Of a DNA stretch of 64,000 nucleotides, positions 10,729 through 19,547 are shown in pieces. The notes under the pieces are model-generated. The model did not search any database. It was not told the DNA's origin and worked only from the letters and a program-made list of their open reading frames with translations. A program made the position numbers and the translations under genes. This DNA is from Halomonas sp. 'Soap Lake #6' (GTDB taxonomy: Bacteria > Pseudomonadota > Gammaproteobacteria > Pseudomonadales > Halomonadaceae). Positions within the stretch are counted from its first letter, which is position 1. Each line of letters opens with the position of its first letter. The stretch spans positions 2,728,001-2,792,000 of the forward strand of contig NZ_CP020469.1 of NCBI RefSeq assembly GCF_003031405.1, written 5' to 3'.

Positions 10729-11829
10729 TTAAATCCGGGCACCATGATAGTGCCTGGGGGCCCTAGGCAATACCCCTGTTAACAGGGTATAGCTAATCGT
10801 GTCGCAATAACGGGCTACCTCGTCAATCGGCAGCACGGTGCCATCACTGGAAGCCCCCCATAGCACCACTTCACTACCGATGGCAGCCTCAGGGATATCG
10901 GTTACATCAACCGTCAACATATCCATAGAGACTTTACCGGCAATAGCGCATCGCTGGCCATTGACTAGCACAGGAGTCCCATCGACCGCATGGCGATCAT
11001 AACCATCACCATAGCCTGCAGCCACCACCGCGATCCTAGAGCGCCGCTCTGCACGCCAACGGCCGCCATATCCAACTTGCTCGCCTATATTCAGTTCCCG
11101 CAACGCGATAATTTCCGAGCGTAGACTCATTACTGGGCGCAACTGCTGGGTTACTTCATTTGCCACTTCCAGCGGATCGCTACCGTAGAGCATAACGCCA
11201 GGGCGATTCCAATCCCCATGGGCGGTTGGCCAAGCCAGGGTAGCAGGCGAGTTGGCCAAGCAGAGGGGGGCATTCAACTGCTCGGCTAACCCCATCAATA
11301 CGACCATCTGCTGATTAAAATAGCTGCCTTCGCGTGCATCCGCTGTAGCAAAGTGGCTCATTAAATGTAATGCCGTTACTTGCGGCGCACTGACTAAACG
11401 TTGCCAAACCGCCGGTGCCTCTTCGGGAGAGAAGCCTAAGCGATGCATACCCGAATCAACCTTGAGCCATACGGGGATAGGCTGGCGGGGTGAAAATGCT
11501 AATAATGCAGCAACCTGCCACTCACTATGAACGCTGATCCAGAACCCATGCTGGTCGACAAGCGCCAGTTCTTCGGCACTAAAAATACCCTCAAGGAGGA
11601 TAATCGGCTTTTTTATGCCGCCAGCACGAAGAGCGAGAGCTTCTTCGATGCAGGCCACGGCAAAAGCAGGCACATCGGCCTCCAGGGCCTGCGCGCACGC
11701 AAGGGCACCATGGCCATAGGCGTCGGCTTTAATCACTGCTACCGAGCGGCTTTGAGGCGCGCAGCGGCACGCCAACTGATAATTATGACGCAACGCGTCT
11801 AAGTCAATATGAGCCACTAGCGGGCGCAT
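10729..11829 (-). CDS. alr: Alanine racemase
   Basis: PLP enzyme interconverting L- and D-alanine for peptidoglycan. 366 residues. PLP lysine lies in VAVIKADAYGHGA (about residue 33), and the second catalytic residue, tyrosine, in VAAGYGDGYDRH near residue 254. SMDMLTVDVTDIP near the C-terminus is also diagnostic. The frame can be extended one codon to a GTG; ATG at 11829 is preferred. Cannot distinguish biosynthetic Alr from catabolic DadX; no dadA is nearby, which favours Alr. Confidence 0.95.
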   Translation of the reverse strand: MRPLVAHIDLDALRHNYQLACRCAPQSRSVAVIKADAYGHGALACAQALEADVPAFAVACIEEALALRAGGIKKPIILLEGIFSAEELALVDQHGFWISVHSEWQVAALLAFSPRQPIPVWLKVDSGMHRLGFSPEEAPAVWQRLVSAPQVTALHLMSHFATADAREGSYFNQQMVVLMGLAEQLNAPLCLANSPATLAWPTAHGDWNRPGVMLYGSDPLEVANEVTQQLRPVMSLRSEIIALRELNIGEQVGYGGRWRAERRSRIAVVAAGYGDGYDRHAVDGTPVLVNGQRCAIAGKVSMDMLTVDVTDIPEAAIGSEVVLWGASSDGTVLPIDEVARYCDTISYTLLTGVLPRAPRHYHGARI

Positions 11830-11832
11830 CAC

Positions 11833-12137
11833 GTTTCTCGCTTACCGTAAATAGTTCAAAGTTAATGAAAAGCCTTTTACCTAAAACCAGCGCACCGAGT
11901 GGTCAACTCGGTGCGCTGGTTTTGCTCTGCTCTAATATGCACAGCTGTAGCAAGCGGCTCTTAAGACTGCGAAACGTATCAGTAGCACAGTGTGAGAGCA
12001 GTTGAGCACTTACGGCTGAATATGTCGGCCAGTGCTGCTACCTTGGCACCTCGCTCTAGACACCTGACTCTAACAACATAGCGCTAAGTGCATCGCTGTA
12101 AGTACATTCCTGTAAGTACACTGCTGTAAGTACATAC
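11833..12137. other. 305-bp gap between rpoS and alr
   Basis: Holds the rpoS terminator (11883-11923) and a four-copy 14-bp tandem repeat ending at the rpoS stop (12085-12140). The rest (about 11925-12080) shows no open frame or conserved motif that I recognise. Confidence 0.6.
11883..11923 (-). terminator. Perfect 18-bp stem terminator downstream of rpoS
   Basis: AAAACCAGCGCACCGAGT (11883-11900), a 5-nt loop and its exact complement (11906-11923). A-run and T-run flanks on both sides make it bidirectional in form, but the only converging transcript is rpoS on the minus strand, whose stop is 215 bp upstream, so it would end an rpoS message carrying the 14-bp repeat in its 3' UTR. Confidence 0.9.
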
Positions 12138-12140
12138 TTA
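12085..12140. repeat. 14-bp tandem repeat, four units, touching the rpoS stop codon
   Basis: Units start at 12085, 12099, 12113 and 12127 with consensus TAAGTACATNSCTG (first unit TAAGTGCATCGCTG). The last unit runs into the rpoS stop (12138-12140). It lies in the predicted rpoS 3' UTR, between the coding sequence and the terminator. Confidence 0.88.
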
Positions 12141-13112
12141 GCTCTCGAAGATAGCCTCCAGGGATAAGCCTTGTTTTTCAAGCGAACGGCGCAGCTTCTT
12201 TAATGCTTCTACCTGAATTTGACGAACCCGTTCACGGGTAAGCCCTATCTCCGCTCCCACTTCTTCCAGTGTTGCAGCTTCGTGACCGCGCAGACCGAAG
12301 CGTCGTACCACAACCTCACGCTGCTTTTCACTCAACTCGTCAAGCCAGAGGTCAACGTGCTCACGCACGTCGCCATCAACTAAGCACGCTTCGGGGCCTT
12401 GCACTTCATCATCCGCCAGCGTATCAATCAGCGGCTTATCACTTTCGCCCCCCATCGGGTAGTCTACTGATGAGACACGCTCATTAAGCCCCAGCATTTT
12501 TTTGACAGTTTCAACCGGCTTGTCGAGATGGTCGGCTATCTCTTCTGCGGTGGCTTCATGATCCAGCTTTTGGGTCAGTTCACGAGCCGCCCGCAAGTAG
12601 ATATTAAGCTCTTTCACCACATGAATCGGCAAACGGATGGTACGCGTCTGGTTCATTAGCGCACGCTCTATGGTTTGACGGATCCACCAGGTAGCATAGG
12701 TTGAAAAACGGAAACCGCGTTCCGGGTCAAACTTCTCCACCGCACGAATAAGCCCCAAATTGCCCTCTTCGATCAGATCCAATAGCGTTAAACCGCGGTT
12801 AAGGTAACGCCTTGCTATTTTAACCACCAAACGCAAATTAGACTCAATCATGCGTGAGCGACCCAATGGGTCACCTTTGCGAGCTAAACGACCGTAATAT
12901 ACCTCTTCCTCTGGGGTTAGCAGCGGCGAAAAGCCAATTTCGTTGAGATAAATTTGCGTTGCATCCAAGCTTTGAGTCGATTGACGGTCTTCGCGCCCCA
13001 ACGCTTTCTCGAAGGCTTCCTCTTCTGCTGTGACATCATCATCAGCATCGTCTACAGCCTCCTCTACAGCGCCCAGGTCAATCTCCTGCAGATCCTTCTC
13101 CAGCATACTCAT
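12138..13112 (-). CDS. rpoS: Stationary-phase sigma factor RpoS (sigma S)
   Basis: Master sigma factor of general stress and stationary phase, including osmotic stress. Regions in order: a short acidic N-terminal extension, region 1.2 ([16 protein letters not shown]), region 2 with the promoter-melting segment [23 protein letters not shown], region 3, and region 4 with the [28 protein letters not shown]. About 324 residues from ATG 13112, which has GGGGGTAAG just upstream; the frame is open to 13169, so a longer N-terminus is possible. It follows nlpD, as in most gammaproteobacteria, and is probably transcribed partly from promoters inside nlpD. Confidence 0.95.
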   Translation of the reverse strand: MSMLEKDLQEIDLGAVEEAVDDADDDVTAEEEAFEKALGREDRQSTQSLDATQIYLNEIGFSPLLTPEEEVYYGRLARKGDPLGRSRMIESNLRLVVKIARRYLNRGLTLLDLIEEGNLGLIRAVEKFDPERGFRFSTYATWWIRQTIERALMNQTRTIRLPIHVVKELNIYLRAARELTQKLDHEATAEEIADHLDKPVETVKKMLGLNERVSSVDYPMGGESDKPLIDTLADDEVQGPEACLVDGDVREHVDLWLDELSEKQREVVVRRFGLRGHEAATLEEVGAEIGLTRERVRQIQVEALKKLRRSLEKQGLSLEAIFES

Positions 13113-13231
13113 AGTCTTACCCCCGTTATTTCGCCTACCCGCCATTTTGAAAAGTGAAAGTGCTCGCACTCCATGTACGCGTTCACCGTTATTGTTATAT
13201 GACGCCCTTTACTCAGCTATTCGGGTGTTAC

Positions 13232-13253
13232 CGGTAAGCGCGGTAGCTTACCG
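13232..13253. promoter_or_regulatory. Stem-loop in the nlpD-rpoS gap (rpoS leader)
   Basis: Perfect 8-bp arms CGGTAAGC (13232-13239) and GCTTACCG (13246-13253) around a 6-nt loop. There is no T-run on the minus strand, so it is not an obvious terminator of nlpD. It would lie in the 5' leader of rpoS, a region commonly subject to post-transcriptional control; a regulatory role here is inference only. Confidence 0.45.
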
Positions 13254-13284
13254 TTCCTGATCGGTACTAATAACCATCTAATGG

Positions 13285-14391
13285 CTAACGAGACGGCAGG
13301 TAATTCAGCGGGTTTTGGGGCTGCCCATCACGGCGAACCTCAAAGTGCAGTTTGACGCTATCTGCATCGCTATCACCCATGGTGGCAATTACCTCACCAG
13401 CCTCAACGACATCATTCTCTTTAACATTTAAACTATCATTATGAGCATAAGCACTGAGATATTGGTCATTGTGCTTAAGTAATATCAAGTTGCCATACCC
13501 TCGAACACCACTGCCTGCATAAACAATAATACCAGGCCCAGCAGCTCTAACAGGTTGCCCCTTTTGCCCAGCGATATCAATCCCAGCGGTGATTGAACCA
13601 CCCTGGCCAAATTCGCCGGCGACGTTGCCATCGGTCGGCCACCGCCAGTTAACCTCATCTACTGGAGTAAAGGTACGAGAGGAGCGGTCAGCTTGCGCAC
13701 TTTGGCTAGGCTGAGAGGCGGCAGGCGCAGGCTCTCGAGCAGCAGGCTCTGGCTCACGAACCGGCTCTGGTTCTCGGGCAGGTTCTGGCTCAGCAGCCGG
13801 CTCTGGTTCACGAACAGGCTCCGGCTCACGGGTGGAGGAAGAGGCTTGCTCGGACGCTTGCGCAGTCGTCACTTCATCACTGGTGGCAGAGCGAGGGCTG
13901 GTTTCAGTTGATGTACTCTCGGCCACCTGCTGAGCGGCCTCCAGTGCTGAGCGCTCTGCCGTTAAACGCTGGTTCCGCTCAATGGCACTCTCATCAGGTA
14001 ATAACCAATCTAACTCTTGGTCGTTGCTTGCTACAGCAGTGGCTGGCGGCTTTAATCCCGTAGCCACAACACCCGATGCCGGACGGCTTGATGCCTCACT
14101 CGCTGCCTGAGTACTTCCCCCACCCGCCCCTTCGCGTAATGCAATGGTTTGCCCCGGGTAAATTTGATAGGGAGCACTAATATTGTTGAGTGCTGCTAGC
14201 TGACGATAATCGAGGTTGTGTTGCCATGCGATACCGTACAACGTATCACCTGCCTTCACCGTGTACTGCGGCGAACTGTCTACCGCACGACGCGCCTCGC
14301 TTAAATCACGTACTTGTGGGGTGCTTTGTTGCTGATTGGCGCAACCGCTAATCGCCAACGCTAACACTGACATCATGAAAACCTTACGCAT
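13285..14391 (-). CDS. nlpD: NlpD-family lipoprotein, LysM + degenerate LytM/M23 domain
   Basis: Outer-membrane lipoprotein that activates a periplasmic amidase (AmiC type) during septum splitting. Lipobox LAISGC near residue 16, LysM domain (YTVKAGDTLYGIAWQHNLDY, about 41-85), a long low-complexity linker with Glu-Pro-Arg repeats (about 190-240), and a C-terminal M23 domain (about 265-365). The metal ligands are degenerate: GIDIAG where an active enzyme has an H-x3-D motif, and KLHFEVR in place of HxH. This fits a regulator rather than a hydrolase. ATG 14391 chosen, with AAGGAG 10 bases upstream; a TTG seven codons earlier overlaps that site. Confidence 0.94.
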   Translation of the reverse strand: MRKVFMMSVLALAISGCANQQQSTPQVRDLSEARRAVDSSPQYTVKAGDTLYGIAWQHNLDYRQLAALNNISAPYQIYPGQTIALREGAGGGSTQAASEASSRPASGVVATGLKPPATAVASNDQELDWLLPDESAIERNQRLTAERSALEAAQQVAESTSTETSPRSATSDEVTTAQASEQASSSTREPEPVREPEPAAEPEPAREPEPVREPEPAAREPAPAASQPSQSAQADRSSRTFTPVDEVNWRWPTDGNVAGEFGQGGSITAGIDIAGQKGQPVRAAGPGIIVYAGSGVRGYGNLILLKHNDQYLSAYAHNDSLNVKENDVVEAGEVIATMGDSDADSVKLHFEVRRDGQPQNPLNYLPSR

Positions 14392-14430
14392 ACAAACCCT
14401 GCTCCTTTTCAACGCCGCGCATGTGATCTG

Positions 14431-15360
14431 CTAAACGGTGCTCGCTGCGTGACGGTTAAGTAACACCACCAGCAACACACCACCAGCCATAAGTGCAACC
14501 ACACCCGCTACTTGTGCCGATGCCCCAGTTAGTACGGCGTAATCATTTGGTAATAGATAACGATAGGCTAACGGTATCATTTGCCCTTCAGGCCCGATTT
14601 GGTAGCGTAACAGCTCTCTCCAGGGCCAGAGAACCGGTAACGAGCCAACAATAAAGCCCAGCAGCAACTGTAACGTGGAGTCGTGATGACGACGTAATAA
14701 CCACGATAGCAAGCGGGAAAAGAGTGCCAAGCCAATCACACATCCCATGCCAAACAAAATAATAATACCGATATCGAAGCTGCGGATAGCGCCCATGATG
14801 GTGCCGTAGAGTCCCATCGTGAGCAATAAAAAGCTACCAGAAACACCTGGCAGAAGCATGGCGCTAATCGCAATAGCACCTGCCAACATGACAACTAACG
14901 CCTCATTTCCGACTAACAAAACCAACGGCATCATGCCAGGTAAGGCTTGCGCTAGTAGCAAACCAACCGCTAGAGGAAACAGGTACCAGATTTTCCAGCC
15001 GTGTCCAGCCTTGCCTACCACTAATGCAGAGGCCGCGACTAAACCAAAAAAGAAGCCATCCAGCAGCAGGGGGTACACCTCCATAAGCCAGAGTGCCAAA
15101 TGGGCGACACTGACCAGACTTACCGCCACCCCTAAAAGAAGCGGAATCAAAAATGCTAAATTTAAGTGTTGGCTAACACCAGCCAAACCCTTGTCTCGCC
15201 AAGCCACAAGCACGCTAGGGCCAAACTGCTTAATAGTATTGATAAGCTCTTCATAGATACCAGTAATGAAGGCGATAGTGCCGCCTGAAACGCCCGGTAC
15301 CGCATCAGCAGCCCCCATACCAGCGCCTTTTAAAAATAGTCCTAAAAATCGACGCTTCAA
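14431..15360 (-). CDS. DUF368 membrane protein (PopT-type undecaprenyl-phosphate translocase family)
   Basis: Polytopic membrane protein of 309 residues with about eight to ten hydrophobic segments. The signature KGAGMGAADAVPGVSGGTIAFITGIYEELI near the N-terminus and LLPGVSGSFLLLTMGLY mid-protein identify DUF368. DUF368 proteins have been shown in other bacteria to help recycle undecaprenyl phosphate across the cytoplasmic membrane; function here is by family. The likely start is TTG at 15360, overlapping the TGA of pcm (TTGA), with GGAG about 10 bases upstream inside pcm. It is inserted between pcm and nlpD, which are usually adjacent. Confidence 0.85.
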   Translation of the reverse strand: MKRRFLGLFLKGAGMGAADAVPGVSGGTIAFITGIYEELINTIKQFGPSVLVAWRDKGLAGVSQHLNLAFLIPLLLGVAVSLVSVAHLALWLMEVYPLLLDGFFFGLVAASALVVGKAGHGWKIWYLFPLAVGLLLAQALPGMMPLVLLVGNEALVVMLAGAIAISAMLLPGVSGSFLLLTMGLYGTIMGAIRSFDIGIIILFGMGCVIGLALFSRLLSWLLRRHHDSTLQLLLGFIVGSLPVLWPWRELLRYQIGPEGQMIPLAYRYLLPNDYAVLTGASAQVAGVVALMAGGVLLVVLLNRHAASTV

Positions 15361-16034
15361 TCCACCACTCCTTGCAAAAGGGGTACAAAACGTACGGGTT
15401 CGAGCCGCCGCTTTTCGAAAGCACCACCCACGCGTTTTATCTGGGTAAGCCACTGGCTGCCGTCAGGCTCTTCTAAGGGGGCTATCAACACGCCGTCACG
15501 ACTGAGCTGCTCAAGCAAGGCTTCTGGCAGTGTCTGCGCACAGGCTGTCAGTAAAATAACGTCAAAGGGCGCAACCTCTGGCCAACCATCACCACCGTCC
15601 GCTACCGTCAGAGTTGCCGCTGCATCAAGCCTCCATAACCGTTCAGCAGCACGCTCGTGTAGGGCATAAATACGCTCTATAGAGTATAGCGAGGCAACCA
15701 AGCGCGATAAAATAAGCGTTTGATAGCCAGAGCCGGTGCCCACCTCGAGCACATGGCGCGGTTGTGAACGCAGCACTAGCTCCGTCATTCGCGCGACAGT
15801 AAGCGGCTGCGAAAGGGTCTGACCAAAACCAATCGGCAGCGCAGTATCTTCATAAGCGTGGTGAGCCAGCGCCTCATCAACAAACAGGTGCCTTGGCTCA
15901 CTGGCCATTACATCCAGAACCCGGGTATCACGGATACCCTGCTGAACAAGCCGCTCAACCATACGATCTCGAGTACGCTGAGAGGTCATACCTCGCCCGC
16001 GAAGCTCGACCGGTGATAGCTCAGGCAAAAGCAT
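15357..16034 (-). CDS. pcm: Protein-L-isoaspartate O-methyltransferase Pcm
   Basis: SAM-dependent repair enzyme methylating L-isoaspartyl residues in aged proteins. The core [19 protein letters not shown] through [29 protein letters not shown] and the SAM motif [12 protein letters not shown] are diagnostic; the C-terminus [10 protein letters not shown] is the usual ending. Start at ATG 16034 is favoured by AGGA eight bases upstream and overlaps surE by 14 bases, but an internal ATG at 15989 would give the shorter N-terminus of many homologues. Part of the surE-pcm stationary-phase block. Confidence 0.94.
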   Translation of the reverse strand: MLLPELSPVELRGRGMTSQRTRDRMVERLVQQGIRDTRVLDVMASEPRHLFVDEALAHHAYEDTALPIGFGQTLSQPLTVARMTELVLRSQPRHVLEVGTGSGYQTLILSRLVASLYSIERIYALHERAAERLWRLDAAATLTVADGGDGWPEVAPFDVILLTACAQTLPEALLEQLSRDGVLIAPLEEPDGSQWLTQIKRVGGAFEKRRLEPVRFVPLLQGVVD

Positions 16035-16767
16035 CCAACCAATCCTGTACATCGCTGCGCGCGGGGTGGCGCGTTAGGTCAGTCTGTAATGGTGTAATTG
16101 ATACGTACCCTGCCTCAATGGCTGCAAAGTCGGTGTCTTCACCGTCATCAGCGTTCGCAGCCACTGGCGCTATCCAGTAACGGGTGCGCCCACGCGGATC
16201 CTTCACCGGCACAGGTTTCTCTGCTGGCCCGCGATAACCCAAGCGGGTAACTTTAACGCCTTTAATTTCTTCCCACGGTACATCTGGAACATTCACATTT
16301 AACAGCGTGCGCGGCGGCAGCGACAGCTGTTCGGCAGCGCCTATCAAGCTAGCCGCCACTTTAGCCGCAGTAGCAAAATGAAGCTCGCCGCACAGCGACA
16401 TGGCAATAGCAGTCATGCCTAAATTACGCCCTTCCATCGCCGCCGCCACTGTGCCGGAATAGAGCACATCATCACCAAGGTTGCTACCGTGGTTAATGCC
16501 CGAAATAACCAGATCAGGGCGTTCATTCCAAACACCGTTAACACCTAGGTAGACGCAGTCTGCTGGCGTACCATCAACGCTGTAAAAGCCATTATCCAAG
16601 GCGGTTAGTGAGAGTGGCCGCGAGAGTGTAAGCGAGTTGCTGGCGCCGCTGCGGTCACGGTCAGGGGCCACAACGCGCAAATTTGCATGGGCCGCCAACG
16701 CATCATGCAATGCCCGTAGGCCCGGTGCATGGACTCCATCATCGTTGGAAAGCAGCAATCGCCGCAT
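16021..16767 (-). CDS. surE: 5'/3'-nucleotidase SurE
   Basis: Metal-dependent survival protein hydrolysing nucleoside monophosphates and short polyphosphate. 248 residues. [12 protein letters not shown] at the N-terminus carries the two metal aspartates; [19 protein letters not shown] is the second conserved block. The 3' end overlaps pcm. The gene lies 50 bp after truD in the same direction, as part of the conserved ispD-ispF-truD-surE-pcm run. Confidence 0.96.
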   Translation of the reverse strand: MRRLLLSNDDGVHAPGLRALHDALAAHANLRVVAPDRDRSGASNSLTLSRPLSLTALDNGFYSVDGTPADCVYLGVNGVWNERPDLVISGINHGSNLGDDVLYSGTVAAAMEGRNLGMTAIAMSLCGELHFATAAKVAASLIGAAEQLSLPPRTLLNVNVPDVPWEEIKGVKVTRLGYRGPAEKPVPVKDPRGRTRYWIAPVAANADDGEDTDFAAIEAGYVSITPLQTDLTRHPARSDVQDWLDAFA

Positions 16768-16817
16768 TAGCGTCTCCTTGAGGTAAACCGTGTTCAGATA
16801 TGCCCTACTGGCACTCG

Positions 16818-17858
16818 TTAAACAAAATCGGGATGATCAATCAGCTCACTTACCACTGCCGTGGCGAAACTCCCCCGCGGCAGCGCGAATGACAGTTGCA
16901 CGGCACTTTGCTCCCTAAGAAGCTGGGGAGCCACCAGTTTGACCCTCAGCGCTCGCTGAGCACGCTTAACACCGCTCTTTTCTAATCCATCACAGAGATT
17001 AGGGTGTTGCTGCTGCAACTGTGATTCATAAGCGGCTATTTGCTTTTCTGCTCTGTGGCCAACGCCCCAGAGCACGCCAGTGGGGTGAAGGTCTAACTCA
17101 CCAGCACGGGTAACTAAGTTATCATCAACCTCATCGATGCTAAACACACTTTGGGTACCATCGAGCATTAATGTGTCGCCCGCTAAGGGCTGACACCATG
17201 TGCCATCCTTAAGACGAGCGCTCAATAGCTCGTTAAACAAGAAGCTGCGCGCGGTCGATAACATCATCCCCTGACGATCATCGCGCTTGCGCCACCCCTT
17301 AGCGAGCAGTGCTTCCGCACGCTGCAAGTTACGCCCACCAGGGCCAAACCGTTGGGGGCCAAAGTAGTTTGCCACACCAGAGCTGCACAGCACTTGCCAA
17401 CGCTGCTCAAAGTCATCGGACTGCACTGCTTCACCGCTCAACTTTAACGTGAAGTGGTTAGTGCGATGCACACCTCTTTTCAGCTTTCTAGGATGGCGGG
17501 CCTGCTCTAAAACGGTGATACCAAGGGTCGCCAACGAGGCAGCCAACTCTGCTGGCGCATCGCGCCCAGGCAGGTGAACGCTTAACCATTGCCGAGTGAC
17601 CGCTACGCGATCTTTCATTCCTGAATAGCCAATATCCCTAGGTGTCACGCCACATATCCGGCTTACGCTTTTCACCACATCTAACGTGGTTTGGTCTCGC
17701 TTTTCAAGCCGTAACCATAAGTGCTCCCCATGGGCTTCAGGGGTAAAATCCAACTGTTCGTCAACAATGAAATCTTCTGGCTGAGCGCGGTAGCTGCCAG
17801 GTTTAGGTGCCCCTAGCTGACCATCCAGCAGGCGCTGCCACGATGGTAACTTAAGCAT
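16818..17858 (-). CDS. truD: tRNA pseudouridine(13) synthase TruD
   Basis: Isomerises U13 of tRNAGlu. 346 residues, normal for bacterial TruD. The catalytic aspartate is in [17 protein letters not shown] (about residue 80-96), and [15 protein letters not shown], a family hallmark, follows in the second half. Its start overlaps the ispF stop by eight bases, so it is probably co-translated. Assignment is secure from motifs plus neighbours. Confidence 0.96.
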   Translation of the reverse strand: MLKLPSWQRLLDGQLGAPKPGSYRAQPEDFIVDEQLDFTPEAHGEHLWLRLEKRDQTTLDVVKSVSRICGVTPRDIGYSGMKDRVAVTRQWLSVHLPGRDAPAELAASLATLGITVLEQARHPRKLKRGVHRTNHFTLKLSGEAVQSDDFEQRWQVLCSSGVANYFGPQRFGPGGRNLQRAEALLAKGWRKRDDRQGMMLSTARSFLFNELLSARLKDGTWCQPLAGDTLMLDGTQSVFSIDEVDDNLVTRAGELDLHPTGVLWGVGHRAEKQIAAYESQLQQQHPNLCDGLEKSGVKRAQRALRVKLVAPQLLREQSAVQLSFALPRGSFATAVVSELIDHPDFV

Positions 17859-18339
17859 TCAAAACCTCTAGCCGCTCAACTAGTACGACAGCTTCAGCAG
17901 CAATCCCCTCACCACGTCCGGTAAACCCAAGCCGCTCAGTGGTGGTGGCTTTCACATTCACCTGCCCAATGCTTACGCCTATGTCTTCGGCAATCACCGC
18001 TCGCATGGCGTCAATATGCGGCGCCATTTTAGGTGCCTGGGCCATGATGGTGGCATCCAGGTTCACCAGCCCATAGCCTGCATCACGCACAAGCTTTACT
18101 ACGCGACGTAGCAGGTCACGGCTATCCGCGCCTTTCCATGCGGCATCGGTATCGGGAAAGTGGCGTCCAATATCACCTAACGCACAGGCGCCGAGCAGTG
18201 CATCACTGACCGTATGCAATAACACATCACCATCGGAGTGAGCCACAAAACCGTGCTCAAACGGTAGCTTTACGCCGCCAATCATTAAATGGTCACCAGG
18301 CCCAAAACGGTGTACATCAAATCCATGCCCTATTCGCAT
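17851..18339 (-). CDS. ispF: 2-C-methyl-D-erythritol 2,4-cyclodiphosphate synthase IspF
   Basis: Fifth step of the MEP isoprenoid pathway. 162 residues. Zinc ligands in [12 protein letters not shown]; the phosphate-binding [18 protein letters not shown] block and the C-terminal [16 protein letters not shown] follow. ATG 18339 is preceded by GGAG at six bases; the frame reaches an upstream TTG that would swallow the ribosome site. Twelve bases separate it from ispD, matching the common ispD-ispF pairing. Confidence 0.97.
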   Translation of the reverse strand: MRIGHGFDVHRFGPGDHLMIGGVKLPFEHGFVAHSDGDVLLHTVSDALLGACALGDIGRHFPDTDAAWKGADSRDLLRRVVKLVRDAGYGLVNLDATIMAQAPKMAPHIDAMRAVIAEDIGVSIGQVNVKATTTERLGFTGRGEGIAAEAVVLVERLEVLNA

Positions 18340-18351
18340 TAGCAACTCCTT

Positions 18352-19065
18352 TCAGGTACATATCCTTTCAGATACACAGGCCACTTGTGATGCCATAATC
18401 GCGCTGGCAAGGGCGAGATCGCCGGGGTGGGTGACTTTTACATTATCTCGACGCCCACTCACTAAGAGCGGAGTTCTACCCAATGCTTCAACAGCGGACG
18501 CCTCATCAGTAACGATACAGCCATTATCAACAGCGTATTCGAGGGCTTCGCGCAAGAGTGCATAACGAAATCCCTGAGGCGTTAAAGCGTGCCATAAACC
18601 ATCCCGAGGCACTGTTGCCACACTCAACTGGTCGATGGAAGCACGCTTCATAGTATCAGCCACCGGCATGGCAAGTAGCGCGCCATCAGGATGCTCGCTG
18701 GCTGCATGGTAAAGGGCTCGTAAATCTTCTGGGGTAACACAAGGCCTCGCCACGTCGTGCACCATCACTACGTCTGCGGCTTGCGCCGGTATTGCCTGTA
18801 AGGCATTTAATACGCTACCCATACGCTCGGTGCCCCCTGTAACGCGCTGCCAGTGGGTGAAAGGCACCCAGGCTGGATTAAACCACTGGTCGTCGTTGTC
18901 TAGGCAGAGGACTAGTTGCGCCTGTGGAAACGCCGCGTATAGGCGCTGGAGAGTATGCGTAAGAATCGATTGTTCAGCAATTTTGAGGTACTGCTTGGGT
19001 TTATCAGCCCCCATGCGTTTGCCTTGGCCCGCAGCCGGTACAATCAGCCACAGTGAGTCGCTCAT
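18352..19065 (-). CDS. ispD: 2-C-methyl-D-erythritol 4-phosphate cytidylyltransferase IspD
   Basis: Third step of the MEP pathway, forming CDP-ME from MEP and CTP. 237 residues. N-terminal nucleotide-binding loop VPAAGQGKRMGADKPKQYL, central VHDVARPC and the C-terminal region DNVKVTHPGDLALA are all standard. Overlaps ftsB by four bases (ATGA), giving the conserved ftsB-ispD-ispF operon order. Confidence 0.97.
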   Translation of the reverse strand: MSDSLWLIVPAAGQGKRMGADKPKQYLKIAEQSILTHTLQRLYAAFPQAQLVLCLDNDDQWFNPAWVPFTHWQRVTGGTERMGSVLNALQAIPAQAADVVMVHDVARPCVTPEDLRALYHAASEHPDGALLAMPVADTMKRASIDQLSVATVPRDGLWHALTPQGFRYALLREALEYAVDNGCIVTDEASAVEALGRTPLLVSGRRDNVKVTHPGDLALASAIMASQVACVSERICT

Positions 19066-19415
19066 CGCTCCGCCCTTTCATTCGCTCGGCCTGGCTGCAC
19101 CACTAACCCCGCATTAAGGCCAATGAGCTCTGTTTCAATTGCAACACCAGGCACCCAGAAAAATTGCTCATCGCTACGCACCATTCCCATATCACTGCGG
19201 GCGCGCTCTTCGATAGCATCCAGGCCGGTTTTAAGATCGGTGACTTCTGCCGCTAAACGTGCATTTCGATCACGCAGTGGCACATTGGCAGCCTCTTGCA
19301 CGGCAACACGCTCTTCTACCAGTTGAAGATCCTGCCACCCACCATTGCCTAACCATAGTTGGTACTGAAGAAGCCCCAATACGGCAAGCAGCGCAACCAC
19401 TAGCCATTTATGCAT
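19062..19415 (-). CDS. ftsB: Cell division protein FtsB
   Basis: Bitopic septum protein of the FtsQLB complex. About 117 residues with a single transmembrane helix (about residues 4-21, WLVVALLAVLGLLQYQLWL) followed by a periplasmic coiled coil (LRDRNARLAAEVTDLKTGLDAIEERARSDMGM). The FFW motif near residue 90 (EQFFWV) is typical. ATG 19415 is used, one codon inside a GTG; AGGA lies upstream. First gene of the run that continues through ispD. Confidence 0.95.
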   Translation of the reverse strand: MHKWLVVALLAVLGLLQYQLWLGNGGWQDLQLVEERVAVQEAANVPLRDRNARLAAEVTDLKTGLDAIEERARSDMGMVRSDEQFFWVPGVAIETELIGLNAGLVVQPGRANERAER

Positions 19416-19547
19416 CACCGAGTTCCTTGTTGACAGCGTAAACGGCGCGCATTATGCCATTAAGGAGGCATACCCAGCGAGCCACTCCGCTACTTTAACT
19501 TTAATAACAGATAAGTAACCTTAAATCGGTATTCATCACCACGTAAA

